Shown here one piece after another: positions 48,651 through 58,448 of a stretch of 64,000 bases of DNA. Source of the stretch: Chloroflexota bacterium (GTDB taxonomy: Bacteria; Chloroflexota; UBA11872; UBA12225; JAJDUF01); contig JAJDUF010000004.1 of assembly GCA_022826725.1 (NCBI GenBank), forward strand, positions 186,001 through 250,000, in the 5' to 3' direction. The position numbers and the translations under genes are program-made. Within the stretch, counting starts at the first letter, position 1; every line of letters begins with the position of its first letter. Under the pieces are notes generated by a model, which did no database searches, was not told where the DNA came from, and saw only the letters and a program-made list of their open reading frames with translations.

Positions 48651-49125
48651 CCATTATGGCCGGTGCGGTATCCGAACAGGATCAAGCATGGCGCGAGCAC
48701 CTTACGACCTTCATAGCCGTGTTCTCCGGAAACTACGCCAACGCCTCCTACCCGCAGAGCTAGACCGTGTTGACGTTTCCTGTCATTCCCGCGAAAGGAG
48801 ACCTTTACATAACTCCCGGATGGAGTGCTTGGGTAGCCGTGCTCGCCTCCCGGGAACCCGGGAGGGCCGGTATTGGACCTAACTCCCTTCCGTTTCCCTT
48901 CAGGGCAGGGGAATCCGCACGGCGATCGTTAACCCCATTCCCCTATGAAGGTTGGTAACTTAAATCGGGCACTGGGATGTAGCCCCCCTATGGTCCCCCC
49001 GCAGTGCAGGGGGACGGGCGCAACATGCTGCGCCCCTACGGCTCCACCCGTACCGACACCAGTCAGGTAGGGGGGTGGGAGTAGGTGTCGCGGCCTCTTC
49101 ACTACGCGAAAGGAACACACGACGT

Positions 49126-50385
49126 ATGAGTCAACCGGTTATCCGCGCGGCGCTGTTGGGCTATGGGATGTTCGGCGCCGATGTTGTCGTCGGCTCGCTC
49201 TGGGACCTCCATCGCAACGGCATCGCGCCGTATCTCGACCGAGTTGGGCTGGACGACTTCAGCCGCGCCTACCAGGACGTGCGGTTCGAGCTGGTCGCCG
49301 TCGGCACGCGGAGCGAGGCGTCGGCACGGCGCGCCGAACGCGAGATGGCCGCGGCTACCGGCGGTACCGTGCGGGGCTACTGGGGCGAGACGCCGTGGGA
49401 GGACATCCTGCGCGACTATCCCGACCTCGACGTGGTGCTCGTTTCGACGCCGGATCACCTGCACACCGCGCCGGTGCTCGCGGCCCTGCGGCGCGGCGTC
49501 CACGTGATCGTCGAGAAGCCGATGTGCCTCGATGTGCATGAAGCGGACGAGATCATCCGGGAAGCCGAGACGCGGGGCCTGATTGTCGGCGCCGACATGC
49601 ACAAGCGGTATGACCCGGATCACCTACGCATTTTCGAGGACCTGGCTCCGCAGCTTGGCCAGCCGCTCTATGCCCGTGGCGTGCTTGAAGAGCCGCTCGA
49701 AGTCTCGACGGAGATCTTCAAGTGGGTTGAGGACAGCGATCCGTTCACCTACGTCGGCATCCACTGGCTCGACCTCTTCCTACACTTCCTTCGGCTGACA
49801 CCGGTGAGCGTCTATGCCGTCGGCCAGAAGGGGCGTCTCCGCAGCGAGTTCGGCAAAGACACCTTCGACGCCGTACAGGTGGTGGTGACCCACCAAGGCG
49901 GCACGGCCATCACCTACGAAAACAACTGGCTCACGCCCGCCGATTTCGAGGGGCCGGTGAACCAGGACAGTCAGCTTGTCGGCTACTACGGCAAGGTCGA
50001 ATCGGATAGTCAGTATCGCGGCCTGCGCTATTGGATCGAGAACAAGGGGTCGCGGACCTCCAACCTGCACTTCTTCCGCAAAGTGCGCCGGCCGGACGGC
50101 TCGCTCGGCTCGCTCGGCTACGGCAAGGACAGCCTGGTGGATTGCCTGGAAAGGGTCTTCCGCCACAAGGTCTTGGGCACGCCGGTAAGTGAGATGGCCG
50201 GCACGTACCCCGATGCGGCCTCGCAGCGTTGGCCGACTATCGTCGTCCATGCGGCCAGAGCGGTCTTGCAGCGCAACTGGGAGCACATCGAGGCCGGTGA
50301 ACCGGCCGTCGCAACGGCCTCGCTCGCCGCCGACTCGATCATCCTCCACGACCCCCTCCGCGGCGAGAACACCGAACTGCTGTAA
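49126..50385 (+). CDS. Gfo/Idh/MocA family oxidoreductase
   Basis: HVIVEKPMCLDVHEADEIIREAE, DVVLVSTPDHLHTAPVLAALRRG; start at MSQPVIRAALLGYG. Confidence 0.9.
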   Translation: MSQPVIRAALLGYGMFGADVVVGSLWDLHRNGIAPYLDRVGLDDFSRAYQDVRFELVAVGTRSEASARRAEREMAAATGGTVRGYWGETPWEDILRDYPDLDVVLVSTPDHLHTAPVLAALRRGVHVIVEKPMCLDVHEADEIIREAETRGLIVGADMHKRYDPDHLRIFEDLAPQLGQPLYARGVLEEPLEVSTEIFKWVEDSDPFTYVGIHWLDLFLHFLRLTPVSVYAVGQKGRLRSEFGKDTFDAVQVVVTHQGGTAITYENNWLTPADFEGPVNQDSQLVGYYGKVESDSQYRGLRYWIENKGSRTSNLHFFRKVRRPDGSLGSLGYGKDSLVDCLERVFRHKVLGTPVSEMAGTYPDAASQRWPTIVVHAARAVLQRNWEHIEAGEPAVATASLAADSIILHDPLRGENTELL

Positions 50386-50580
50386 TCTGGGACACGTGGG
50401 CCTGACGGGAGCAGCTTTTGCCACAGAGCACACAATGAGTTACCAAGAGAGTGCGCTGCATCACATCCAGGTACTCGTCATTGCGGCTTGCGCCGCAATC
50501 CAGGGCCATTCCTGGCTCCCCGGCCGGTCTGGTCCGGAAGACGAGTCAAGCCAGACTGCCAAGTGGTAAATTCGCATTCT

Positions 50581-51384
50581 ATGCAAAACCGCTACGTCGG
50601 CGACATCGGGGACTTTGGCAAATATGGGCTGTTGCGGTCTCTTTCCGGTCTAACGGAAACTCCAAACACTGACTGCCCGTTGCGCTTGGGTGTCGTCTGG
50701 TCCCTTCACCCGGATGAGTCGCATAACTCCGACGGGAAATTCACTCGCTACCTTTGTGACACTCCAGGCAATCGCTCCAAGTTCTGCGTCTGCGACCCTC
50801 CACTCTACAAGGCACTCCGCGCGTTGGTCACCGGCAACAGACGCCATGTCAACGCAATCTGCCACAGCGGAGTCCTGCCCGGCAATACGGTGTTTTACGA
50901 GCGAACCATCCCCTACACGCCTAGAGCATCGCGTCCTTCAAGACAGGTAACGCGAGAAAACTGGATCAAGGGTGCATTGGAGGCCACCGCCGCTGCGGAT
51001 TTAGTCTTCTTCGACCCTGACAATGGCATCTCCGAAACGGAGAAATACCGCTGGCGCAAGCAGGGCCGCAAGCATGTATTCTTCGAGGAGCTTCGCCCCT
51101 TCTGGGATCGGGGTCAGAGCCTCATCATCTATCATCACCTCGGACGCCGCCGCTCGGCGTGTCAGCAGATCAATCACTTAGGCGGAGTTTTGCGTTCGAA
51201 CCTCGGCCTACCCCGCCGCTTGTGGTCATTGCGGTACCGTAGAGGTACAGCACGGGCCTATTTCATTGCGGCACAACAGCGGCACGAGTCTATTCTTGAG
51301 AACCGGCTGGCGGATTTCCTCAAAGGTCCGTGGGGTACAACCCGCAGTGGCCTGCCGTTCGCCCATTTCAAGGCGGTCGGATGA
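50581..51384 (+). CDS. Conserved hypothetical protein (MQNRYVGDIGDFGKYGLLRSL... family, function unknown)
   Basis: 267-aa ORF with conserved-looking blocks DLVFFDPDNGI, KHVFFEEL, QSLIIYHHLGR, RRGTARAYFI. Confidence 0.7.
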   Translation: MQNRYVGDIGDFGKYGLLRSLSGLTETPNTDCPLRLGVVWSLHPDESHNSDGKFTRYLCDTPGNRSKFCVCDPPLYKALRALVTGNRRHVNAICHSGVLPGNTVFYERTIPYTPRASRPSRQVTRENWIKGALEATAAADLVFFDPDNGISETEKYRWRKQGRKHVFFEELRPFWDRGQSLIIYHHLGRRRSACQQINHLGGVLRSNLGLPRRLWSLRYRRGTARAYFIAAQQRHESILENRLADFLKGPWGTTRSGLPFAHFKAVG

Positions 51385-51487
51385 AGGCGGTAGCTGTATG
51401 CATGAGTTGGTTGAGGCAATTCGACAGCCCTGGATTCCGGCTTTCGTCGGAAAGCCGGGAGGGTGAGGCGGATCGGAGGTACCCCTG

Positions 51488-52969
51488 ATGGCAAGCAGCC
51501 GTCCCAACGTCGTCCTGTTCGTCAGTGACCGCCAGCACGCGGATACTATCCACGCTGGCGGCACCGCCGGCATCGCTACGCCACACCTCGACCGGCTGGC
51601 GAGCGACGGTGTGCTGTTCCAGCGGGCCTATACGACCTCGCCGATCTGCTCGCCGGCGCGGATGGCCCTCCTTTCCGGACGCTACCCGCACGACAACGGG
51701 ATGGTGGCCAACCACCAGCAGCGGCCCGGCTCCGACCGGCTGCGCTATCCCGCTGGCGGCACGAATCTGGCCGAGTATCTCGGCGCCCTCGGCTACATCA
51801 GCGCCTATTCCGGCAAGTGGCACTTGGGCAGCGGGATAACGCGGCCGGGCTTCGATGCCGTGCTGGGAGCCGGCAGCGACTACGACGTGGATACGCCGGC
51901 GCAGAATGACATCCTCCGCCTGACCGACCGCCTGGGCATCACGATTGGCGGCAAGCAGACCGGCTACGACGTTGACCGTGCCCGTTTCGACCGCGCGACC
52001 AACGCCGGCCCACAGCTACTCCCGTTGGCACATCATCCCTCCCACCTCTTCATGGATCGCGCCACCGCGTGGGTGCGTCAGCGGGCGAGTGATCCAGAGC
52101 CGTTCCTGCTGGTCTATTCGTGCCGCGAGCCGCACCCGCCGTTCGGCGCCCCGGAGCCGTTCCACGGCCGCCATAGGCCGGCGGATATGCCGCTCTCGCC
52201 CACGCGCCGCGACCCGGCCGGGGCGGCGTGGGCGGCCCAGCGCAGCGATCCGTTCCTGCAGCGCAACGTCTCCACACTGACCGACGAGCAACTCCAGGTT
52301 GTGCGCGCCGCCTACTGGGATGCCGTCTCCTACGTGGATCACCTGGTTGGCCGCCTGATGACCGCCCTGTTGGACACGGATCAATGGGAGAACACCCTCT
52401 TCATCTATACGTCCGACCACGGTGAGATGCTGGGCCACCACGGAATATTCGGGCAGTATGCCGTGCTGTATGACGACGTCATCCGCATCCCGCTGATCGC
52501 CCGGCCACCCGGCGGGCTAGGGCGGATGCATCACTGCGACCAAGTGGTCTCGCACGTTGATCTCGTGCCGACCATCGTCCGCTGGTGCGGGGGCGAGCCG
52601 CCGGCCGATGTGCAAGGCGCCGACGCCGGCGAGTTGCTGCGGGGCGGCGCTGCACCGATCCACGATGGCGTGGTCGGCTCCTATCATTCCGCCAACTGGA
52701 CCGACCCGATCACGCCAATGCGCGCGTGGGTGACGGAAGAGTGGAAGTACGTCGCGACCTTGGACGGTACCGACGAGTTGTATGACCTCGCCGCGGACCC
52801 ACTCGAAACGACCAATCTCGTCGCCGAGCCGGCTCACCGCGACACGCTGACCGCCATGCAGCGCGGCCTGCAAGCCTGGCAGCGCGATACCGGCGACACG
52901 TGGCCCGAGGTCGTCCGACCCTCGCCTGAGGACCAGGCGCGGCGGCAGCAGGAGGACCGGGTGCCGTAG
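51488..52969 (+). CDS. Sulfatase family protein
   Basis: RPNVVLFVSDRQHADTIHAGG, SPICSPARMALLSGRYP (C-x-P-x-R sulfatase signature), YTSDHGEMLGHHG. Confidence 0.93.
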   Translation: MASSRPNVVLFVSDRQHADTIHAGGTAGIATPHLDRLASDGVLFQRAYTTSPICSPARMALLSGRYPHDNGMVANHQQRPGSDRLRYPAGGTNLAEYLGALGYISAYSGKWHLGSGITRPGFDAVLGAGSDYDVDTPAQNDILRLTDRLGITIGGKQTGYDVDRARFDRATNAGPQLLPLAHHPSHLFMDRATAWVRQRASDPEPFLLVYSCREPHPPFGAPEPFHGRHRPADMPLSPTRRDPAGAAWAAQRSDPFLQRNVSTLTDEQLQVVRAAYWDAVSYVDHLVGRLMTALLDTDQWENTLFIYTSDHGEMLGHHGIFGQYAVLYDDVIRIPLIARPPGGLGRMHHCDQVVSHVDLVPTIVRWCGGEPPADVQGADAGELLRGGAAPIHDGVVGSYHSANWTDPITPMRAWVTEEWKYVATLDGTDELYDLAADPLETTNLVAEPAHRDTLTAMQRGLQAWQRDTGDTWPEVVRPSPEDQARRQQEDRVP

Positions 52970-53007
52970 CGCGATTGCCGACCACCCAGGTAGGAGAAGA
53001 CACCGCG

Positions 53008-54159
53008 ATGACCGAGGCGGTAGCAGCGGCAACAGACGCTCCGGCAATACCCGCCGGCTACGACGGGCCGCGGGGTTGCGCGTGGCACGAGCTGGCGAGC
53101 GCCGTGGACCTGGCCAACCTCGTGCTGCGGGTATTGGGTGCTCCCCCAGGAGCACCGCCACGTTGGCCGACCATCGGCGGCGACTACGGCCACATCTATC
53201 ACGGTGACAATCTGCCCAACGTTCGGGTCGTCACCTATCGCGGGCGGGTCGTGTCCTCGGTCGGTATCTATCCGACCGAAGTGCGGACCCCGCGCGGCAC
53301 GATCTCGGTCGGGGGTATCAACGCCTTTGTCACGCATCCGGACCACCGGCGTCGGGGCCTCGGCGCGGCCGTCTTACGCGACGCCCATGACCAGATGCGG
53401 GCCAGCGGCCAGCACGTTGGCCTCCTGAGCACGCGCATTCAAGACTACTACCGCAAGTTCGGCTGGGAGAGCGCCGGACGACAGCACACGTGGGTCTTTG
53501 ATCGCGGCAACGTCTCCCAGTTGCCCGATCCGGCTGATCTGACGGTGACGGAAGACTGGCGTTCGCACCTGGCGGCGCTTGTCGCGCTGCACGATAGCGA
53601 CGGCCTCGGAGCGCATCGGAGCGAGTCCACGTTCCGGCTGCTGGCCGAGCGCAAGCTCGGTCGCCTGTTTGTCGCGCGGCGCGCCGGCCGCCCCGTCGCC
53701 TACGCTGGCGTCAGCGGGACCGCCGTGCGGGAGTATGGTGGCGATCCGCGAGCGGTCGCCGCCCTGATCCGGGCCGTTTTCGACCAGCTTGACGACCCGG
53801 ACACTTCCACGTCCGAGCGTCCGCCGGGCCAGCGGGCGACCATCGAGCTGACCGTGACGACACCCGCGCTCCGGGCAGGCCTACCCGCGCTGCTGGGGCA
53901 AGCCGGTATCCCGCACACCCTGGGCTACCTGGGGATGCTCGCCATTCTCGACGCGCCGGGGCTGTTCGCGGCCCTGGGGCTGCATGACGTAGCGCTCACG
54001 CCCAGCAACCGGGGCTGGTTGGTGCGACACGACGGAAACACGCTGGAACTAACCCCGCAGCAGCTGGTCAAGCTCGTTTTCGGACCGGAGCGGTTCCCCG
54101 ACTTTGCGCCCGAGCTATTCCCCATTGACTTCTTCCAGTGGCCCCTGGACCGCGTCTAA
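53008..54159 (+). CDS. GNAT family N-acetyltransferase (Eis-like two-domain)
   Basis: INAFVTHPDHRRRGLGAAVLRDAHDQMRASGQHVGLLST; AGGAGAAG RBS. Confidence 0.87.
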   Translation: MTEAVAAATDAPAIPAGYDGPRGCAWHELASAVDLANLVLRVLGAPPGAPPRWPTIGGDYGHIYHGDNLPNVRVVTYRGRVVSSVGIYPTEVRTPRGTISVGGINAFVTHPDHRRRGLGAAVLRDAHDQMRASGQHVGLLSTRIQDYYRKFGWESAGRQHTWVFDRGNVSQLPDPADLTVTEDWRSHLAALVALHDSDGLGAHRSESTFRLLAERKLGRLFVARRAGRPVAYAGVSGTAVREYGGDPRAVAALIRAVFDQLDDPDTSTSERPPGQRATIELTVTTPALRAGLPALLGQAGIPHTLGYLGMLAILDAPGLFAALGLHDVALTPSNRGWLVRHDGNTLELTPQQLVKLVFGPERFPDFAPELFPIDFFQWPLDRV

Positions 54160-54170
54160 CCATCAGCCCG

Positions 54171-55541
54171 TCATCCGGCCGTCCTGCCGGCTTGGGCTGC
54201 CTGGACCAGGCGCTGCCGGAGGGCGCGTAGCTCCGGGCTGAAGCGGACGGGATAGGGGTGCTCGACGGTGAGGCGCTGCCACTGCTCCGGCAAGGCGCGG
54301 AGCTGCGCGGCCGCTGCGGCGGCGATTTCGGGCAGGGGCGGCTGGCTGTCCGGTAGCAGCGTGCCGCTGCGGAGGACCGGGCGCAGCAGCGGCACGGCAT
54401 TGGGAGGTGGGGATTCGGAGGCCAACTGGATCACGTCGTAGGCGTAGTGGCCGACGCGGTAGACCGCTTTGCACCCCGGCCAACTGCTCTTGATGCCGGC
54501 GAGCTTGAGGCTGGCCTTCATTGCTCCCGCTGAGTCTGCGTATTCGGCGAGCTTGTAGACGACGCCGAGGGTGCCGCCGGCAACCTGGTGTTGTAGGGAA
54601 CCGGCGCCGCTGCCCAATTTCGTGCCAATCCCAAAACCATCGAGCGGCGCGTCGGCAGCGACTAAATCGGCAATCGTGAACTCGTCGAGGTCGCCGGAGG
54701 CGACGATACGCACGGATTGCAGGCCAGCGGCGTCCAGCACGCGCCGGACGTAGCGACTGTCGGCTACCAGGTCGCCGCTGTCGAGGCGGACGGCAACCAA
54801 CTCGTGTCCGAACTGCTGCCGCGCTTGGCGGGCGACCGCGGCGGCAGTGTGGGTGGCTTGGCGGACATCGTAGGTATCGAGGAGCAAGGTGTACTGCGGC
54901 AGCGTGGCGGCGACCGCCTCGAACGCCTCCCGCTCGGTGTCGTACAACTGCACGAGCGCGTGGGGGATCGTGCCGGTGGGCTGGAGGTCGAATCGCTGGG
55001 CGGCCGCGACGAATGAGGTCGTGGCGCAGCCGCCGATGTAGGCGGCACGGGTGACCTCGTAGGGCGCATGGGCGCGGCGCAGCGCGAACTCTGCGACGGT
55101 GCGCCCGGCGGCGGCGGTGACGATGCGGGCGGCTTTGGTGGCGATCAGCGTGGCGAGATTGATCGTCCGGATGAGGCCCGCTTCCAGGAGCAGCGCCTCG
55201 ATGAACGGCGCCCGTACCCGCAGCAGCGGCTCGTGGGGGAACGCGATGGTACCTTCGGGGATGGCCGCGACTTCGCCGGTGAAGCGCAGGGTGCGGAGGA
55301 AGTCGAGGAATGCCGGGTCGTAGGCACGCACCTGGGCGAGGTAGCGGATGTCTTCAGCGGTGTAGTGGAAGCCGGTGGCGTGGGCGAGGGCTGCTGCGAG
55401 GCCGGCGGTGAGCACATAGGCGCCGCCGAACGGGGCGTGCCGGATATAGAGGTCGAAGGTCGCCGGGCCGGTGCGGCCGGTGCGCCAGGCGACGTAGGCG
55501 GCATCCTGGTGGTAGAGGTCAGTCGTGAGCGCCGAACTCAT
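54171..55541 (-). CDS. pncB: Nicotinate phosphoribosyltransferase
   Basis: LTTDLYHQDAAYVAWRTGRTGPATFDLYIR, VRLDSGDLVADSRYVR, DGFGIGTKLGSG. Confidence 0.88.
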   Translation of the reverse strand: MSSALTTDLYHQDAAYVAWRTGRTGPATFDLYIRHAPFGGAYVLTAGLAAALAHATGFHYTAEDIRYLAQVRAYDPAFLDFLRTLRFTGEVAAIPEGTIAFPHEPLLRVRAPFIEALLLEAGLIRTINLATLIATKAARIVTAAAGRTVAEFALRRAHAPYEVTRAAYIGGCATTSFVAAAQRFDLQPTGTIPHALVQLYDTEREAFEAVAATLPQYTLLLDTYDVRQATHTAAAVARQARQQFGHELVAVRLDSGDLVADSRYVRRVLDAAGLQSVRIVASGDLDEFTIADLVAADAPLDGFGIGTKLGSGAGSLQHQVAGGTLGVVYKLAEYADSAGAMKASLKLAGIKSSWPGCKAVYRVGHYAYDVIQLASESPPPNAVPLLRPVLRSGTLLPDSQPPLPEIAAAAAAQLRALPEQWQRLTVEHPYPVRFSPELRALRQRLVQAAQAGRTAG

Positions 55542-55891
55542 GGTTGTTTCCAGGGATTTGGGGCAGCACTCCTCACCCCCAGCCCTCTCCCTGTGGGAGA
55601 GGGGGTTGGATTCCCGCTTTCGTGGGAATGACGATTTTGCAAAGATCGCCAAGTGGTGAGGGGGAGGCTGCCGCAGGCGGGCGCGGGTGAGGCATAGTCC
55701 CTTTTACCACCTTTGCGGCTGGCAGCGCATCCCCGGCGCTCCTGGCGCCGTTCTTGTCTGCGGATGGGGCGGCGCGGTCGTGGTACACTGGACACGCGCG
55801 GCTCGATGACTGGATGAGGCGGCGCACACCGCCCGGTGCCTATGGATGGCCGAATGTCGGCTCCAACGACGCTCCGTGGGGAGAGCGGAAC

Positions 55892-57505
55892 GTGACCACT
55901 GAGCACTCCACCCGGTGCCAGCTTCAGAACCACTGCTCCGATCCTGGTGGCGGGGAGCGGCCGCCGCGCGAGGCGTGCGGGGTATTCGGCATCTACAGCA
56001 CCGGCGAGGACGTTGCGCGCACCACGTACTTTGGCCTCTATGCGCTGCAACATCGCGGTCAGGAGAGCGCGGGGATTGCAGTCTCCGACGGCGAGGAAAT
56101 CCGCTTCTACAAGAATATGGGGCTGGTCTCGCAGGTGTTCACGGAGGACATCCTGCGGCAGCTCGAAGGGCACATTGCCATCGGGCACACGCGCTATTCG
56201 ACGACGGGATCGAGCCGCTTGGAGAACGCCCAGCCAATCCTGTACGAGGGCCCGCTGGGCAAGGTGATGGTGGCGCATAACGGGAACATCACCAACACGG
56301 CCGCGATTCGCCAGGGCCTGGAAGCGCAGGGGCACACGTTCCTGACGACGACGGATAGCGAGCTGATCGCGGCGCTGGCGGCGCGGGGTGGGCAAGAGAG
56401 TGTCGTCGCCAATATCCAGGCCGCGATGCCGCACTTGGAAGGCTCGTACAGCCTGGTCTTCCTCACACCAGACGCGCTGATCGGGGTGCGCGACCCGCTG
56501 GGCAATCGTCCGCTGTGCTTAGGCCGAGTCAATGGGGCTTGGGTGCTGGCCAGCGAGTCGTGCGCGTTGGAGACGGTGGGCGCGGCGTTCGAGCGCGAGG
56601 TGGAGCCGGGGGAGATCGTCGTCATCACGGCCGAGGGGGTGCGGAGCATCCGTGGCCAGCAGGCGCGGCGACGGGCGCTCTGCCTGTTCGAGTACGTCTA
56701 CCTGGCTCGCGCGGATAGCATTATCGAGGACAAGCGGGTGTACGAGGCGCGCTGGGAGATGGGCCGGCAGCTGGCGCAGGAGCATCCGGCCGAGGCCGAC
56801 GTGGTGATCGGCGTGCCGCTCTGTGCGCTGACGGCGGCGCAAGGATACGCCGAGGCCAGCGGACTGCCGTATCGGGACGGCCTGATCCACAACCGCTATA
56901 TCCACCGCACGTTCATCCAGCCGGAGCTACGACAGCGGCAGACGACGGCCGATCTGAAGTACAACGCGATCCCGGAGATTGTCGGTGGCAAGCGGGTGGT
57001 GGTGGTGGACGACAGCTTGGTGCGGGGCAACTCGCAGGAGAAGTTCATCAAGCTGCTCCGGAGTGCCGGGGCGCGCGAGGTACACTTGCGGATCCACTGC
57101 CCGCCGCTGCGCCATCCCTGTGTGCTGGGCGTGGACATGGCCACGCATGGCGAGCTCCTGGCCCATCGGATTACGGCGGCGGCGTGGGAGGGGCGCAACG
57201 GCAACGGGCACAGTGACGACGCCAACGGCACGAGCTTGGGAACGCCAACCAGCGCGTCAAACGGCCATGGGAGTGTAGCGGCCGCGGAGGGGCTGCGGCT
57301 GGCACCGACCGACGTGGAAGCGATCCGGCGCGACGTCGGGGCGGACTCGCTGGGCTATCTGAGCCTCGACGGCCTCGTCAAGGCGGTGGAGCTGACGGAG
57401 GACCGCTTGTGTACCGCCTGCTGGACCGGCGACTACCCCGTGCCGGTGCAGCTGCCGTTCGAGGCGGTGAGCATCAAGTTCGCGCTGGAGACGGCCGGCG
57501 GCTGA
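55892..57505 (+). CDS. purF: Amidophosphoribosyltransferase
   Basis: EACGVFGIYSTGEDVARTTYFGLYALQHRGQESAGIAVSDG, VVVVDDSLVRGNSQEKFIKLLRSAGAREVH. Confidence 0.93.
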   Translation: MTTEHSTRCQLQNHCSDPGGGERPPREACGVFGIYSTGEDVARTTYFGLYALQHRGQESAGIAVSDGEEIRFYKNMGLVSQVFTEDILRQLEGHIAIGHTRYSTTGSSRLENAQPILYEGPLGKVMVAHNGNITNTAAIRQGLEAQGHTFLTTTDSELIAALAARGGQESVVANIQAAMPHLEGSYSLVFLTPDALIGVRDPLGNRPLCLGRVNGAWVLASESCALETVGAAFEREVEPGEIVVITAEGVRSIRGQQARRRALCLFEYVYLARADSIIEDKRVYEARWEMGRQLAQEHPAEADVVIGVPLCALTAAQGYAEASGLPYRDGLIHNRYIHRTFIQPELRQRQTTADLKYNAIPEIVGGKRVVVVDDSLVRGNSQEKFIKLLRSAGAREVHLRIHCPPLRHPCVLGVDMATHGELLAHRITAAAWEGRNGNGHSDDANGTSLGTPTSASNGHGSVAAAEGLRLAPTDVEAIRRDVGADSLGYLSLDGLVKAVELTEDRLCTACWTGDYPVPVQLPFEAVSIKFALETAGG

Positions 57506-57514
57506 AGGGCGAGC

Positions 57515-57640
57515 CTCACCCCCGGCCCCTCTCCAACATTTGGAGAAGGGGGGTAGGGTACTGGCCCCCTATGCCCCCCCGGTGCAGGGAGACGAGAGCA
57601 GGCCTCACCCCCCAACCGCCCCTTGAAGGCGGTACCTGCC
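57515..57640. repeat. Composite dispersed palindromic repeat (A, degenerate B)
   Basis: cctcacccccggcccctctccaacatttggagaaggggggtagggtactggccccctatgccccccc. Confidence 0.75.
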
Positions 57641-57755
57641 TACCGTCCACTTAGGCCAACTTCTTCCGGCCATAGTTGACTGTGACGGGACCCGAGGTCG
57701 TGGTGCCGCACCTCGCTTTGGTGAGCTACTCGTCATCCCGGAATAGAGGACTGTC

Positions 57756-58448
57756 ATGCTCGATTTCAGCCGTTTCGAATGGCTCAGCTTCGACTGTTAC
57801 GGGACTCTGGTTGATTGGGAGGATGGTATTTCCACAGCGGTCGCGGAGGTCTTGAAGGCCCACGGAATACGCAGATCCAGGGCCGAGATCCTGGCGCTCT
57901 ACGCGGACATGGAGCCCAGGGCACAGGACTCACAGACCTACTTAGAATATCGCCACGTCCTACACCGGGTAATGGCAGCGATTGGGAGTGAACTAGGTTT
58001 CGAATGCACCGAGTCAGACCTGGAATGTCTCGTGGACACCTTGCCCGATTGGCCGATCTTCCCTGATGTCACGGGCGCGCTGGACACATTGAAGAGACGC
58101 TACAAGCTCGCGGTGATCTCCAACGTGGACGATGACCTGTTCGCCAGGACGGCTCGTGCGCTGAACGTGGACTTTGATGCGGTAATCACCGCGGAGCAGG
58201 CCCGCAGCTACAAGCCCAACCGGCACAATTTTGAGGTCGCCGCGGCACGGATGGCGGTCGAAAAGGAAGCGTGGCTGCATGTTGCGGAGAGCCTGTACCA
58301 CGACATTGGTCCAGCAAACCAACTAGGTATCATGTGTGTATGGGTAAACCGTGCCAGTCGGGGCGGGGCGACGCGCCAGACCGATGCCGTTCCCGACCTT
58401 GTTGTGCCCGACCTCGCGACACTCGCGAAGCTGGCGGAGGATGGTTAG
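57756..58448 (+). CDS. HAD family hydrolase (haloacid dehalogenase-like)
   Basis: WLSFDCYGTLVDWEDG, KLAVISNVDDDLF, AEQARSYKPNRHNFEVA. Confidence 0.9.
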   Translation: MLDFSRFEWLSFDCYGTLVDWEDGISTAVAEVLKAHGIRRSRAEILALYADMEPRAQDSQTYLEYRHVLHRVMAAIGSELGFECTESDLECLVDTLPDWPIFPDVTGALDTLKRRYKLAVISNVDDDLFARTARALNVDFDAVITAEQARSYKPNRHNFEVAAARMAVEKEAWLHVAESLYHDIGPANQLGIMCVWVNRASRGGATRQTDAVPDLVVPDLATLAKLAEDG

